Positions 1-9,015 of a stretch of 34,248 nucleotides of DNA are shown piece by piece (the first letter of the stretch is position 1; each line of letters opens with the position of its first letter). The DNA is from Chloroflexota bacterium (GTDB taxonomy: Bacteria > Chloroflexota > Dormibacteria > CF-121). The stretch lies in the NCBI GenBank assembly GCA_005881175.1, contig VBEN01000119.1, forward strand, positions 1-34,248, read 5' to 3'. The notes under the pieces were generated by a model that was not told the origin of the DNA, did not search any database, and was given only the letters and a program-made list of their open reading frames with translations. The position numbers and the translations under genes are program-made.

Positions 1-198
1 TCCGAAGACCTGGATCGAATTGAAGAGGCCGCCGAGCGCCCCCGCCCCGATGGTGATCACGATCTGGATCACCGTAATGATCAGCACGTCGATGAACTGG
101 GCCAGGAAACGACTTCCAATGCCGGCGATCTCGTACTGGAACGCCACCCGTTCCGGGGTGGAGACAATCAGGTCGTCGGCCGCATCGGGCGGCTGCAC
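1..198 (-). CDS. RDD family membrane protein (partial, C-terminus off window)
   Basis: Minus-strand translation from GTG at 198: [57 protein letters not shown], with the RDD-like SRFLAQFID motif and a following TM helix; open to the window edge. Confidence 0.82.
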   Translation of the reverse strand, partial: MQPPDAADDLIVSTPERVAFQYEIAGIGSRFLAQFIDVLIITVIQIVITIGAGALGGLFNSIQVFG

Positions 199-219
199 GC
201 ATGCAGTCTACCGTCCGCT

Positions 220-1269
220 TTGCGGTATGGCGTCGCAGTGCTGCGACAGGCACGCCAAAGCCGGGTGCGTCCAGTGCCTCATCATGGAGAGGTGCGCGCG
301 GATGAGTTCGTGACCCGCCGGCGCCCCGAGTGGGACCGGCTCGAGAAGTTGCTGACCCGGGCCGGGACGAGCCGTGTCGGCGGCCTGTTGCCCACTGAGG
401 TCTTGTCGCTGGCGGCGCTCTATCGCCGCGCGACCGCGGACCTCGCCCGAGCCAGACGCGATTGGCCGACTGAGCCGGTGGCGGGGTATCTCAACGGCCT
501 GGTCGCCCGGGGCCACGCCGCGGTGTATCGACAGGGCGGCAACCTGGCTGAGCGGATCGCGGTGTTCTACAAACGCACGCTGCCACAGACCTACCGCGAG
601 GCCGCCCCCTACCTGATCGCCGCCGCGCTTCTGCTGTTCGGACCAGCGGTCATCGCCTTCATCGCCGTCAGCCTCGACCCGAACCTGGCGTACGCGCTGG
701 TGCCCCCGCAGATCGTGCAAGGGGTCCACAACCACCAGCTCTGGACTCAGATTCCGCCGGACACCCGGGCGCTGGCGTCGGGCGTGATCATGACGAATAA
801 CATCGGTGTCTCGATCCTCGCCTTCGCGTTTGGCGTGCTGCTCGGCTTGCCGACCATCTATGTGTTGATGACGAACGGTATCCAGCTGGGTGGCCTGCTG
901 GCGCTCACGAACGCATACGGCATCGCCCCCGGCCTGCTCGATTTCGTCATTGGCCATGGCGTGATCGAGCTCTCCGTGGTGGTAGCCGCCGGCGCGTCAG
1001 GATTGATGATGGGCTGGGCCATTCTGTTGCCCGGCGCCTACCGGCGGCGCGATGCCCTGGTGCTGGCGGCACGCAAAGCCCTCATCATCCTGGCCGGCGT
1101 GGCGCCGCTCCTCATCATCGCCGGCATCATCGAGGGGAACCTCAGCCCCTCAGCGGCGCCCACCGCGGTCAAGGTCCTGGTCGGGTTGACGACTGGGGCC
1201 CTGCTCTACGCGTACCTGCTCTTCACCGGTCGACACCGAGCCGGCATCACAGCAACGCCCGCTCCTTGA
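220..1269 (+). CDS. Stage II sporulation protein M (SpoIIM/DUF95) family membrane protein
   Basis: ORF 349 aa; multi-TM with [34 protein letters not shown], typical of the SpoIIM family. Start ambiguous: TTG 220 or GTG 292 ([18 protein letters not shown] resembles the usual family N-terminus). Confidence 0.85.
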   Translation: MRYGVAVLRQARQSRVRPVPHHGEVRADEFVTRRRPEWDRLEKLLTRAGTSRVGGLLPTEVLSLAALYRRATADLARARRDWPTEPVAGYLNGLVARGHAAVYRQGGNLAERIAVFYKRTLPQTYREAAPYLIAAALLLFGPAVIAFIAVSLDPNLAYALVPPQIVQGVHNHQLWTQIPPDTRALASGVIMTNNIGVSILAFAFGVLLGLPTIYVLMTNGIQLGGLLALTNAYGIAPGLLDFVIGHGVIELSVVVAAGASGLMMGWAILLPGAYRRRDALVLAARKALIILAGVAPLLIIAGIIEGNLSPSAAPTAVKVLVGLTTGALLYAYLLFTGRHRAGITATPAP

Positions 1270-2578
1270 GCTCCAGGTAGCGCTCCACCAACGAGGGGCT
1301 GAGCTGGCCGGCCTCAACATCGAGGCCCAGGACGCCACCCTGCCGCAGCTGCTCGAAGCTGGCGCGCCGGGCGGAGAGGAGCTCTTCGGCCGCAGCCCAT
1401 TCATAGGCGCGGGAGACCCGCTTGATGGGGGCGTCGCGCGCCGCCAGCAGCTCGGGGTCGGACATCGCGACGACCATCACCAGGTGGCGACGGCTCAACC
1501 GGATCGCGTGGGCGACCAGATCACGCGATGCCTCTGGATCCAGCACGTCGGTGAGCACCACAACCAACGAGCGGCGGCTGACCCGAAAGGCCAGCTGAGC
1601 GAAGGCTTCCGCAAAATCGGGTTCGGCGTACTCAGCCTTCACGTCGTAGAGCACCTTGTTGAGCTGACTCACCTGCGCTGCGCCACGCTGCGGTGGCACG
1701 AAGCGCCGAACACCGTCGGTGAAGGTGAGCATCCCGACCTTGTCGCCCTGGCTCTGCGCCACCCAGGCCAGCAGCAGGGCCGCGTTGATGGCGTGATCCA
1801 GCTTGGTGAGCAGCCCGGCCGGGGCGGTCATCAACCGTCCACAATCGAGCGCGATGATCGCCTGCTGTCCGCGCTCGGCTTCGACTTCCATCACGACCGG
1901 GCGGTCGCGCCGTGCCGTCGCCTTCCAGCTGATCCGCCGGACGTCATCCCCGGCGAGGTAGTCGCGCAACCCTGCGAACGCCGTGGTGGCGCCCGGCGGG
2001 CGCGCCCGCCGGAGCCCCATCATGATCCGCATGCCGCGACGCAGCATCAGCTCGTAGCGACGGATCGCGAGCACGTCGGGATAGACGGCCGCCGGCTCGC
2101 CGGCCTTGATCCGTACCTGCCGGATGAGCCAGCCACCCGGCCGCCAGCAGCGGAGGTCGACCGGTCCGAACAGGTACGCACCGCGATGCGGAGGTTGCAC
2201 CGTGTACTCGACGCCGAGCAGTCCTTCGCCGTCGAAGCTGCCGGTCAGGATCCGGCGATCGGGCTGCAGCTCCGCGGGTACGTGGTCGGCCACTTCCGCC
2301 GGAAGTCCGGCCGCGTCGGCGTGGGCGACCAGCACTTGAACCGACTGGACCTCGCCCAGCGAAAATGGTTGTGGCAGCACCCGGCTGGCCATGAAGCCCG
2401 ACGTTTTCGGCAGCCGGCTGGCGTCGGCGAGGGCGAGACCCAGCAGCACGGCGTAATAGCCAAGGAAGACGACCAGGAAAACCGGATGCGCCAGGATCAG
2501 CAGGATCAGGATCGCGCCCAGAAGAAGGGCAATCAGGAGGCGCGGCTGCGGCACCAGCGTCAGGGGCGCCACCCTCAA
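1247..2578 (-). CDS. DUF58 domain protein (vWA-like, MoxR-associated)
   Basis: 443 aa; two N-terminal TM segments, [43 protein letters not shown] is DUF58-like; start overlaps the MoxR stop. Confidence 0.9.
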   Translation of the reverse strand: MRVAPLTLVPQPRLLIALLLGAILILLILAHPVFLVVFLGYYAVLLGLALADASRLPKTSGFMASRVLPQPFSLGEVQSVQVLVAHADAAGLPAEVADHVPAELQPDRRILTGSFDGEGLLGVEYTVQPPHRGAYLFGPVDLRCWRPGGWLIRQVRIKAGEPAAVYPDVLAIRRYELMLRRGMRIMMGLRRARPPGATTAFAGLRDYLAGDDVRRISWKATARRDRPVVMEVEAERGQQAIIALDCGRLMTAPAGLLTKLDHAINAALLLAWVAQSQGDKVGMLTFTDGVRRFVPPQRGAAQVSQLNKVLYDVKAEYAEPDFAEAFAQLAFRVSRRSLVVVLTDVLDPEASRDLVAHAIRLSRRHLVMVVAMSDPELLAARDAPIKRVSRAYEWAAAEELLSARRASFEQLRQGGVLGLDVEAGQLSPSLVERYLELKERALL

Positions 2579-3522
2579 CGCGGCGGCGTAACCCGGGCGA
2601 TCACGGAGTCGAGCAGGCTGTCGGCGGTCTGGCCCCCCACCTCCGCCTCAGGGCGGAGCAGCAGTCGATGCCGGAAGGTCGGGCGCAGGAGCCCCTTCAC
2701 ATCGTCCGGGGTCACATAGTCACGTCCGTCAAACGCCGCAACAGCCTTGGAGGCCAGCAGCAGCAGCACCTCGGCACGTGGACTCGCGCCTAGAACCAGC
2801 TCGGCGGCCTGTCGGGTCGAAACCGCCAGTTCGATAATGTACCGCCGGATCTTCTCCTCGACGGTGACCTTGCGCGCTTCCTCGCGGCATTCCATGATTG
2901 TTGCGGCATCGAGCACCGGCTCGACACCCGCCCGTGCCGGATCCCTCAACTCGATGCCGGCATCCCACCGTCGCAGCATCTCGAGCTCCTGCTCGGGCTT
3001 CGGATAGTTCATCACGGCCTTGAAAAGGAAACGGTCCTGTTGCGCCTCGGGTAACGGGTAGGTGCCCTCGTACTCGATGGGATTCTGCGTGGCCAGCACC
3101 ATGAACGGGTCGGGCAACGGCAGCTGCTGGCCTTCCATGCTGACGCCGCGCTCTTCCATCGATTCCAGCAGGGCTGCCTGAACCTTGGCTGGGGCGCGAT
3201 TGATCTCGTCGGCCAGCAGGATGTTGGTGAAGACCGGGCCCTGGCGGACCCGAAAAGAGCGCGATTGCAGGTCGTAGACCGAGGTGCCGACGATGTCCGC
3301 CGGCATCAAGTCGGGCGTGAATTGCACGCGGCCGTACTGCAGTGAGAGCAGGCGGGCGATGGTCTTGGCGAGCAGCGTCTTCCCAACGCCGGGCACGCCC
3401 TCCAGCAAGACGTGGCCCTGGGCGATCAGGGCCAGGGCGCAAAGCCGCACGGCCTCATCCTGCCCCACCACTGCCTTGGACGCCTCGGAGCGAAAGCGCG
3501 TATAAAAGTCGGCTGCCTTCAT
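2575..3522 (-). CDS. MoxR family AAA+ ATPase
   Basis: 315 aa; Walker A LEGVPGVGKTLLAKTIA, Walker B ILLADEINRAPAKVQAALLESMEE, sensor VLATQNPIEYEGTYPLPEAQQDRFLFK. Confidence 0.96.
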   Translation of the reverse strand: MKAADFYTRFRSEASKAVVGQDEAVRLCALALIAQGHVLLEGVPGVGKTLLAKTIARLLSLQYGRVQFTPDLMPADIVGTSVYDLQSRSFRVRQGPVFTNILLADEINRAPAKVQAALLESMEERGVSMEGQQLPLPDPFMVLATQNPIEYEGTYPLPEAQQDRFLFKAVMNYPKPEQELEMLRRWDAGIELRDPARAGVEPVLDAATIMECREEARKVTVEEKIRRYIIELAVSTRQAAELVLGASPRAEVLLLLASKAVAAFDGRDYVTPDDVKGLLRPTFRHRLLLRPEAEVGGQTADSLLDSVIARVTPPR

Positions 3523-4664
3523 GCGGACTCCTTCTGGTTCTTGGCGGTCGACATCGGGTAGGCGAGGTCGTGCAGGCTTCGGGCCATCTCCAGCACCGTC
3601 GCTTCTGAGGTCACGGCGGCTGGCAGCCCCGCCTCAGCCCGGGACAATTCGGCCGCGTCGGCCGGCGACCGCTGCGCAATCGTTTCCAGTAACTGGCCCC
3701 CCGGCGTACCACCGCCAAGTCCGACGCGCTCCGCGACGGCGCGGCGGGTCGCCGCCAGCAATGTGTCCAGGGTGACACGTCGGGCCCCGGTCCGATGTAA
3801 CAGGCTCCCCACCGCGGCCGCGTACTCTGCGGTGGACCGATCAGCGCGCTGGCGCAGTGCTATGGGCGGACCGAAAGCGCGGCCCCGCATCGCCAGGCCG
3901 ACAAAGAGAATGACGACGGTCAAAACCAGCGCCGCGCCCCATGGCGTAGCGATCCACGCCGTTTCGGGTGGGGCGGCGCCGGCCGTTTGTCCATGGTGAA
4001 ACTCGTCGAACAGTACCGGACCGCCGTTTGGCGCCATGGCGATCAGGTCGGCCGCGAACCGGCCGTTGTCGGCGAGCTTCAGGTAGCTGTTGCAAAGCAC
4101 CAGCGGATCGCTGAGCACGATCAGCTGCCCTGCGCCGACGGTGCTGCGCACAGCCAGCACGTCAGCCTTCTGGTTTCGAAAGAGCGGAACCTGCGAAGCC
4201 GATGGAGTAAGTGACGGCGCCTGAGATGCGCCCGACAGGGAATCGACACCACCGAACAGTGGGGCTGCGGCGCGGGCCGAGGCATCGACGCTGCCGCGAG
4301 AGCGGTGCAGCCCAAACTGCTGGTCGAGCTGCGGATCGACCCGGTTTGCCTCGGCAGCGTAGACGACCACGTTGCCAGACGACAGCCAGCCATTGAGCCG
4401 TTGTGCCTCGGCTGAGTTGAAGCCGGTCGTCGGGCTGAAGATGAACAACAAGGCGGGTGACGATGGCAAATCAAACTCCCCCTCAACCGTTCCCGTGTTG
4501 TGTCCCAAGGCTTGCGCATAGTAGCGAAGCGCCGACGTCCCGTTGCCGGCATCGCTGGCCGAGCTGTGCTCCGGAGAATCGTTGCCGGCGGTGCCGCGCA
4601 GGAGCACGACGACCGCGATCAGGGCCGTCACGACGCCGAGCAGGACCCAGCGGCGCCGAGTCAT
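3519..4664 (-). CDS. DUF4350 domain membrane protein
   Basis: Start reset to MTRRRWVLLGVVTALIAVVV at 4664 (ATGA overlap with the DUF4129 stop); N-terminal TM, GATase-like region with FDEFHHGQ, second TM. Confidence 0.82.
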   Translation of the reverse strand: MTRRRWVLLGVVTALIAVVVLLRGTAGNDSPEHSSASDAGNGTSALRYYAQALGHNTGTVEGEFDLPSSPALLFIFSPTTGFNSAEAQRLNGWLSSGNVVVYAAEANRVDPQLDQQFGLHRSRGSVDASARAAAPLFGGVDSLSGASQAPSLTPSASQVPLFRNQKADVLAVRSTVGAGQLIVLSDPLVLCNSYLKLADNGRFAADLIAMAPNGGPVLFDEFHHGQTAGAAPPETAWIATPWGAALVLTVVILFVGLAMRGRAFGPPIALRQRADRSTAEYAAAVGSLLHRTGARRVTLDTLLAATRRAVAERVGLGGGTPGGQLLETIAQRSPADAAELSRAEAGLPAAVTSEATVLEMARSLHDLAYPMSTAKNQKESA

Positions 4665-5485
4665 GCCACCGCCCGGCGGTACGGTTGCGCGGCCGCGGCG
4701 GCCTTGTCGTACATGGGCTGGTCGGGCACCCGATGACCGTAGCTGGCCTCTTCGAACGAACGGAGGAGCGGCCATAGCACCTCCGGATGCTCGCTTCGTT
4801 GAAATAGCTCGCGCACGGTAAAGGGGCTGCGGTCCCAGGCGCGCTCGCCGCTGATTTTCACCGCGACACCGCCAGCGAGGGCCTGGATCGCGCCGAGGTA
4901 GTCGCCGGCCGCTGCCAGGTGATCAGCTTCGGCGAAGAAGTCCACCCGAGGACGCGTCAGCGACGGCGTCGACCTCGGCACCGCCTCCCGCCCCCCTCGG
5001 CCCAACGCTCCACGAATCGGCCACAGAATGATGCCGAGGATGATCAGCGCCGCGAGCCCCAACCACAGCCAGAGCGGGACGTTCAGATTGCCAACGCCGA
5101 GCCAGTTCAAGAAGCGACCGAGGGCATCGCCGACCGCCTCGACGATCCGCACCCACAGAGGGGCCCCGGTCGCAAGCCCGACATAGCGCGGCATCGAGAG
5201 GATGGTGGTCAGTTGCTCGCGGGCGCGCTCCGGATCCGGGGTATCGACGCTCGCCTGCAGAGCGGTAAACAACGCCTGCAATCGTTGGTCCGCATCCGTG
5301 AGGTTGGGCGGCTCCGCCCGGAGGTCTTTAAGGATCTCGGGCTGGCCCGGGCCGGGCGCCGAGTCGAGCGCCTGCAGCGCTTGCCCGACGGACGGGGCAT
5401 CGCCTCGCTCGGCAAACTGCACCAGGGTTAACGCCCGGTGGACGGCGTTACGGTAATCGTCGGCCTGGCTCGCCGATGCGGGCAC
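4661..5485 (-). CDS. DUF4129 domain protein (C-terminal DUF4129, one central TM)
   Basis: 274 aa from GTG 5485; C-terminal GERAWDRSPFTVRELFQRSEHPEVLWPLLRSFEEASYGHR is DUF4129-like; the true N-terminus probably lies upstream (see findings). Confidence 0.78.
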   Translation of the reverse strand: MPASASQADDYRNAVHRALTLVQFAERGDAPSVGQALQALDSAPGPGQPEILKDLRAEPPNLTDADQRLQALFTALQASVDTPDPERAREQLTTILSMPRYVGLATGAPLWVRIVEAVGDALGRFLNWLGVGNLNVPLWLWLGLAALIILGIILWPIRGALGRGGREAVPRSTPSLTRPRVDFFAEADHLAAAGDYLGAIQALAGGVAVKISGERAWDRSPFTVRELFQRSEHPEVLWPLLRSFEEASYGHRVPDQPMYDKAAAAAQPYRRAVA

Positions 5486-5549
5486 GACGGATAGGAGGGC
5501 AACGACGAATCCGGTGATGAGTGGCCCCGCGCGCCGAAGCGCCGGTGCG

Positions 5550-6449
5550 CTAGGCCGGGGCAGGGCCCGGGGAAGTCTGCTGGGCGAGTTGGTCCAGATC
5601 GAGACCTTCCTTACGAACCCGCAGATCGAAATAGAGGAGCACGATGGCGATCGTGGTGATGGGGTTGATCAGCGCACCCAGCAGCGTGGAACCGACGGCA
5701 ACCACCGCCAGCCGGACATCGCCAGTCGTTGCCAGCGCCGCGATGACTCCGAAGAGGAATCCGAGTGCGTACCCGATGATCGCCTGCATGATGAAGACGA
5801 TCAGGAGGATGCCCGCGGTCCGCCACCACTGGCTCTTGACCAGGGCCCAGCTGCGGCCCAGGCCTCGAATGGGCCCGACATCCTCCGCCATCATGCTTGC
5901 GACCGACAGCGACCAGCGGACGCCAAAGTACAGCCCGACACCGATAACCGCGAGGCCGGGCAGCACCAGCAGCACGAAGCCAATGACCAAAGCGATCATC
6001 CAGACGATAGCGATGCCGACGAACAGCGCGACCAAGCCAAGCAATGGGAAGTAGCGAGCCAGCGTCTCCCGCAAGACTGACCCGATGGTGGCGGGCCGTC
6101 CCAGCGCGACGTCCGTAACGGCCCGGTAGACGGCTCCGACGCTGAACGGCAGCAGGATCAGGGCGCCCAACGCGCCCAGCGCAAAGGCGCCGGCGAGATC
6201 TGAGAACTGCTGGCTGCTGAACGATGGCGCAGCCCCCGGGGAGGTAGTGAACAGATTCGTATACGAGCTGGCGGTCAGCTTATAGGTGCCGGTGACCAGC
6301 TGCCACACGGCTCCGGGCAGCGCAACAATCAGGGCGACGACGACGATCAGGCTAAAGTGCCGACGATAGAGCCGGAAGAGCTCGTCGAGCAGCTCGGGCA
6401 GCGGCATCGGCCGAAAGCGGATGGGGGCTGGGCTGGAGGCCACGGCCAC
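5550..6449 (-). CDS. Multi-pass membrane protein resembling the glycerophosphoryl diester phosphodiesterase membrane domain family
   Basis: 299 aa, several TM helices, PLPELLDELFRLYRRHFSLIVVVALIVALPGAVWQ N-terminus. Alternative GTG start at 6443. Confidence 0.65.
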   Translation of the reverse strand: MAVASSPAPIRFRPMPLPELLDELFRLYRRHFSLIVVVALIVALPGAVWQLVTGTYKLTASSYTNLFTTSPGAAPSFSSQQFSDLAGAFALGALGALILLPFSVGAVYRAVTDVALGRPATIGSVLRETLARYFPLLGLVALFVGIAIVWMIALVIGFVLLVLPGLAVIGVGLYFGVRWSLSVASMMAEDVGPIRGLGRSWALVKSQWWRTAGILLIVFIMQAIIGYALGFLFGVIAALATTGDVRLAVVAVGSTLLGALINPITTIAIVLLYFDLRVRKEGLDLDQLAQQTSPGPAPA

Positions 6450-6491
6450 AATAATGAAGGAAACCTAAACGCCGTGTCTACAGCGGCGTTG

Positions 6492-6713
6492 TCAGTTCGC
6501 GCAGGCGCAGCTGCCGCCGCAGCCACAGCCGCCGGCGGACGGCGAGACTCCCGAGGCCTCGCTTTTGCCGGTCACCGCGAAGGTGGAGAACATCGCTCTG
6601 GTGTTCGTGCTTTCGCACTCCGGGCAGACCTGGCGTTCGTCGCGGCTGGCGTAGCCGCCGAAGACATCGAACGAATGGCGGCAGCTCAGACAGGAGAACT
6701 CGTAGATCGGCAC
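6492..6713 (-). CDS. FmdB-like zinc ribbon protein
   Basis: From GTG 6713: (M)PIYEFSCLSCRHSFDVF...RQVCPECES; two CxxC pairs and a Gly/Cys-rich tail, typical of FmdB-family regulatory zinc ribbons. Confidence 0.88.
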   Translation of the reverse strand: MPIYEFSCLSCRHSFDVFGGYASRDERQVCPECESTNTRAMFSTFAVTGKSEASGVSPSAGGCGCGGSCACAN

Positions 6714-6718
6714 GACCA

Positions 6719-6725
6719 TATTGTA
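6719..6725. promoter_or_regulatory. Bidirectional promoter core with overlapping -10 elements for rsmG (+) and the FmdB-like gene (-)
   Basis: Plus strand TATTGT 6719-6724, N6, GTG 6731; minus strand TACAAT 6725-6720, N6, GTG 6713. Confidence 0.55.
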
Positions 6726-6730
6726 AGGTT

Positions 6731-7360
6731 GTGAGCCCTCCCCTTCAGCGGTACGCGGAGCTGCTGCTCGAATGGAACCGCTCCGTCAACCTGACGGGAG
6801 CCCGCAGCCTCGAGCAGGTCGAGGCCCAGGTCGACGACGCCGCCGCCCTGCTAGCCGTGTCCTGGACCGGAGTGCAACGCGTGATCGACATCGGCAGCGG
6901 CGGTGGCTTGCCGGCCGTACCGCTTGCGCTGGCGCTGCCAGCAGTCCACTTCACCCTGCTCGAGGCGAACGTCAGGAAGTGCGCCTTTCTGGAGCATGTC
7001 GCCGGCACCCTGGAGCTGCGCAACGTAGCGGTGCTCCCGGGCCGGGCGGAGGAACTCGGTCACCAGCCGGCGCTTCGGGAGCAGTTCGACCGGGCGATCT
7101 CGCGGGCAGCGGCTCCAGCGGCCGTGCTGCTGGAGCTTGCCCTGCCCTTCGTTACAAGTGGCGGAGACCTCATTGCCGAAGTCAGCGCCGTCGACCCGCA
7201 TCGGCTCGACCAGGCGGCCCGCCAACTTGGCGGCGGCGCGCCCAGGCTCGAACGGCCTCTGGCCGGCGGGACATCACTGCTGTTTGTCCAGAAAGTGGCA
7301 CCGACGCCCGCTGAATTTCCGCGTCGGCCCGGGCTGCCGAACCGCCGGCCGCTGGCGTAA
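6731..7360 (+). CDS. rsmG: 16S rRNA (guanine527-N7)-methyltransferase RsmG
   Basis: 209 aa; RYAELLLEWNRSVNLTGARS and VIDIGSGGGLPAVPLALALP motifs, LEANVRKCAFLEHV. Confidence 0.93.
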   Translation: MSPPLQRYAELLLEWNRSVNLTGARSLEQVEAQVDDAAALLAVSWTGVQRVIDIGSGGGLPAVPLALALPAVHFTLLEANVRKCAFLEHVAGTLELRNVAVLPGRAEELGHQPALREQFDRAISRAAAPAAVLLELALPFVTSGGDLIAEVSAVDPHRLDQAARQLGGGAPRLERPLAGGTSLLFVQKVAPTPAEFPRRPGLPNRRPLA

Positions 7361-7384
7361 CTCCTCAGTTACGGCGGGCGTTGC

Positions 7385-8251
7385 ATGACCATGAGGTCGG
7401 CTCTCCGCCTGATCCCCCTGATGGTTATCGGCGCCGTTGCGGCCTTCCTGCTGGCTGGGCCGCTCACGTCCTTCTACAAGACCCACGCCGTGGCGAGCCG
7501 GCCTCAACCCTCCGCCTCAAGCAGCATCGACCCGCATGCCTCGCCGACGTCCTGCCCCGCATCGCTACCGGTGCCGAAGTCGGCCACCGCGGCCACCTCC
7601 CCGGCGCCGGCGCTGCCGTTTGCGATCTGGGTCAACGATCCGCTCGGTGTCAACCTTCGGGCTTCCGCGAGCGCGTCCAGTGCACGCGTCGCGACGCTGT
7701 CACAAGGCACCCAGGCCACCGCGGACGGTCGGGCTCCGGACGCCTCCGGAAACCTCTGGTATCACGCGAAGCTGGGGAGCCAGGCCGGCTGGCTGCGCGC
7801 CGACTTCGTCAGTAGCACGGCGCTTCACGCCGCAAGCGGATTCGGCTGGAGCCTGATGCTGCCCCAGAGTTACCAGGCAGCCGGCTCGGACCCGTCCCTC
7901 ACAACCGTCACCAGGTCTGGCGACGAGGTTCCCTTTCTCTTACTGCAGACGTCGACCTCGAGCATCCTGACCGTGCAGCTGCCTCCGACGGTTCGGGCGG
8001 ACCTGGCGCCGGTCGCCGATCATAGCGCCACCATCCAGGTCTGGAGTTATACAGTCTCGGAACAGGTGGGACGCGTCGCCCTCGACACCTGCCGGGTCAC
8101 GTCGGCCTGGGCACGGCCCGACCAGGGCTGGCCGTACACGACCTCGGTCTATGTTCACACCACCGGCCGCAACTACCTCTTCACCTTCTTGACCCCGGAC
8201 GCAAACAGCACCCTGGTCAAGCAGGTCCTCGAAAGCGTCGTTCTAAGCTGA
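7385..8251 (+). CDS. Membrane-anchored/secreted protein with bacterial SH3 (SH3b) domain
   Basis: 288 aa; N-terminal TM, Pro/Ala/Ser linker, then DPLGVNLRASASASSARVATLSQGTQATADGRAPDASGNLWYHAKLGSQAGWLRADFV (SH3b). Confidence 0.78.
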   Translation: MTMRSALRLIPLMVIGAVAAFLLAGPLTSFYKTHAVASRPQPSASSSIDPHASPTSCPASLPVPKSATAATSPAPALPFAIWVNDPLGVNLRASASASSARVATLSQGTQATADGRAPDASGNLWYHAKLGSQAGWLRADFVSSTALHAASGFGWSLMLPQSYQAAGSDPSLTTVTRSGDEVPFLLLQTSTSSILTVQLPPTVRADLAPVADHSATIQVWSYTVSEQVGRVALDTCRVTSAWARPDQGWPYTTSVYVHTTGRNYLFTFLTPDANSTLVKQVLESVVLS

Positions 8252-8255
8252 GCGC

Positions 8256-9011
8256 GTGACGGGCGCCGCGCGCCGCTGGGCGAAGGCCGCGCAGGCCTAC
8301 GCGACCGGCGAGCACAAGACCGGTGACGAGCTCCAGCTCGTGGTCGATTTTGCGGCACCCGCCGGTACCGAGCAAGTCCTGGACATCGGTACCGGGGCCG
8401 GTCACACCGCATTGGCCCTCGCGCCGAAGGTCGCCCGCGTCGTGCTGACCGACCCGATCGACGCCATGCTGGCCGCCGCCCGGGGACTTTTCCAGGATGC
8501 CGGCGTCCGAAATGCGGAATTCGTCGTGGCATCGGCGGAGCGACTACCATTCCCCGCCGCCAGCTTCGATATCGTGACCACGCGGCTTGCCGCACACCAT
8601 TTCGACGACGTGGCGCTGGCGATGCGCGAGATCGGTCGGGTCTTGCGACCCGGCGGTCTTTTCATCTTCATCGACACCCTGGCGCCCGACGATGGGGAAA
8701 GTGCGGCGTTCCAGCACGAGGTCGAATTGCTTCGAGATCCGACCCATCGCCTGATCCACACGCAGGGGGAATGGATCGCGTTCGCCGAAGAGGCCGGCTT
8801 TCGGATCTTAAAGACGGAGATCGTGCGCAAGACACACGACTTCGAGCCATGGCTCGAGCGCGGCGGCGAGGACGCGGCGACAATGCAGCTGGTCCGAGAG
8901 CACTTCTTGGACGCGCCTATGTCGGCGATCCGAGACCTGGACATCGTCGTTGACGACGGGCGCGTGAGATCGTTTACCGACCGCAAGCTGGTGCTCGTGG
9001 GACGCCGTTAG
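8256..9011 (+). CDS. Class I SAM-dependent methyltransferase
   Basis: 251 aa from GTG; VLDIGTGAGHTALALAPKVARVVLTDP (motif I) and ASFDIVTTRLAAHHFDDV. Confidence 0.9.
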   Translation: MTGAARRWAKAAQAYATGEHKTGDELQLVVDFAAPAGTEQVLDIGTGAGHTALALAPKVARVVLTDPIDAMLAAARGLFQDAGVRNAEFVVASAERLPFPAASFDIVTTRLAAHHFDDVALAMREIGRVLRPGGLFIFIDTLAPDDGESAAFQHEVELLRDPTHRLIHTQGEWIAFAEEAGFRILKTEIVRKTHDFEPWLERGGEDAATMQLVREHFLDAPMSAIRDLDIVVDDGRVRSFTDRKLVLVGRR

Positions 9012-9015
9012 CGCG

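Noticed and set aside
1484-2719. 411-aa plus-strand ORF
   Set aside because: Antisense to DUF58; low-complexity Arg/Gln/His-rich translation typical of high-GC shadow ORFs.
7357-7372. GTAAC-TCCTCA-GTTAC inverted repeat after rsmG as a terminator
   Set aside because: Only 5-bp arms and no U-tract; too weak to call.
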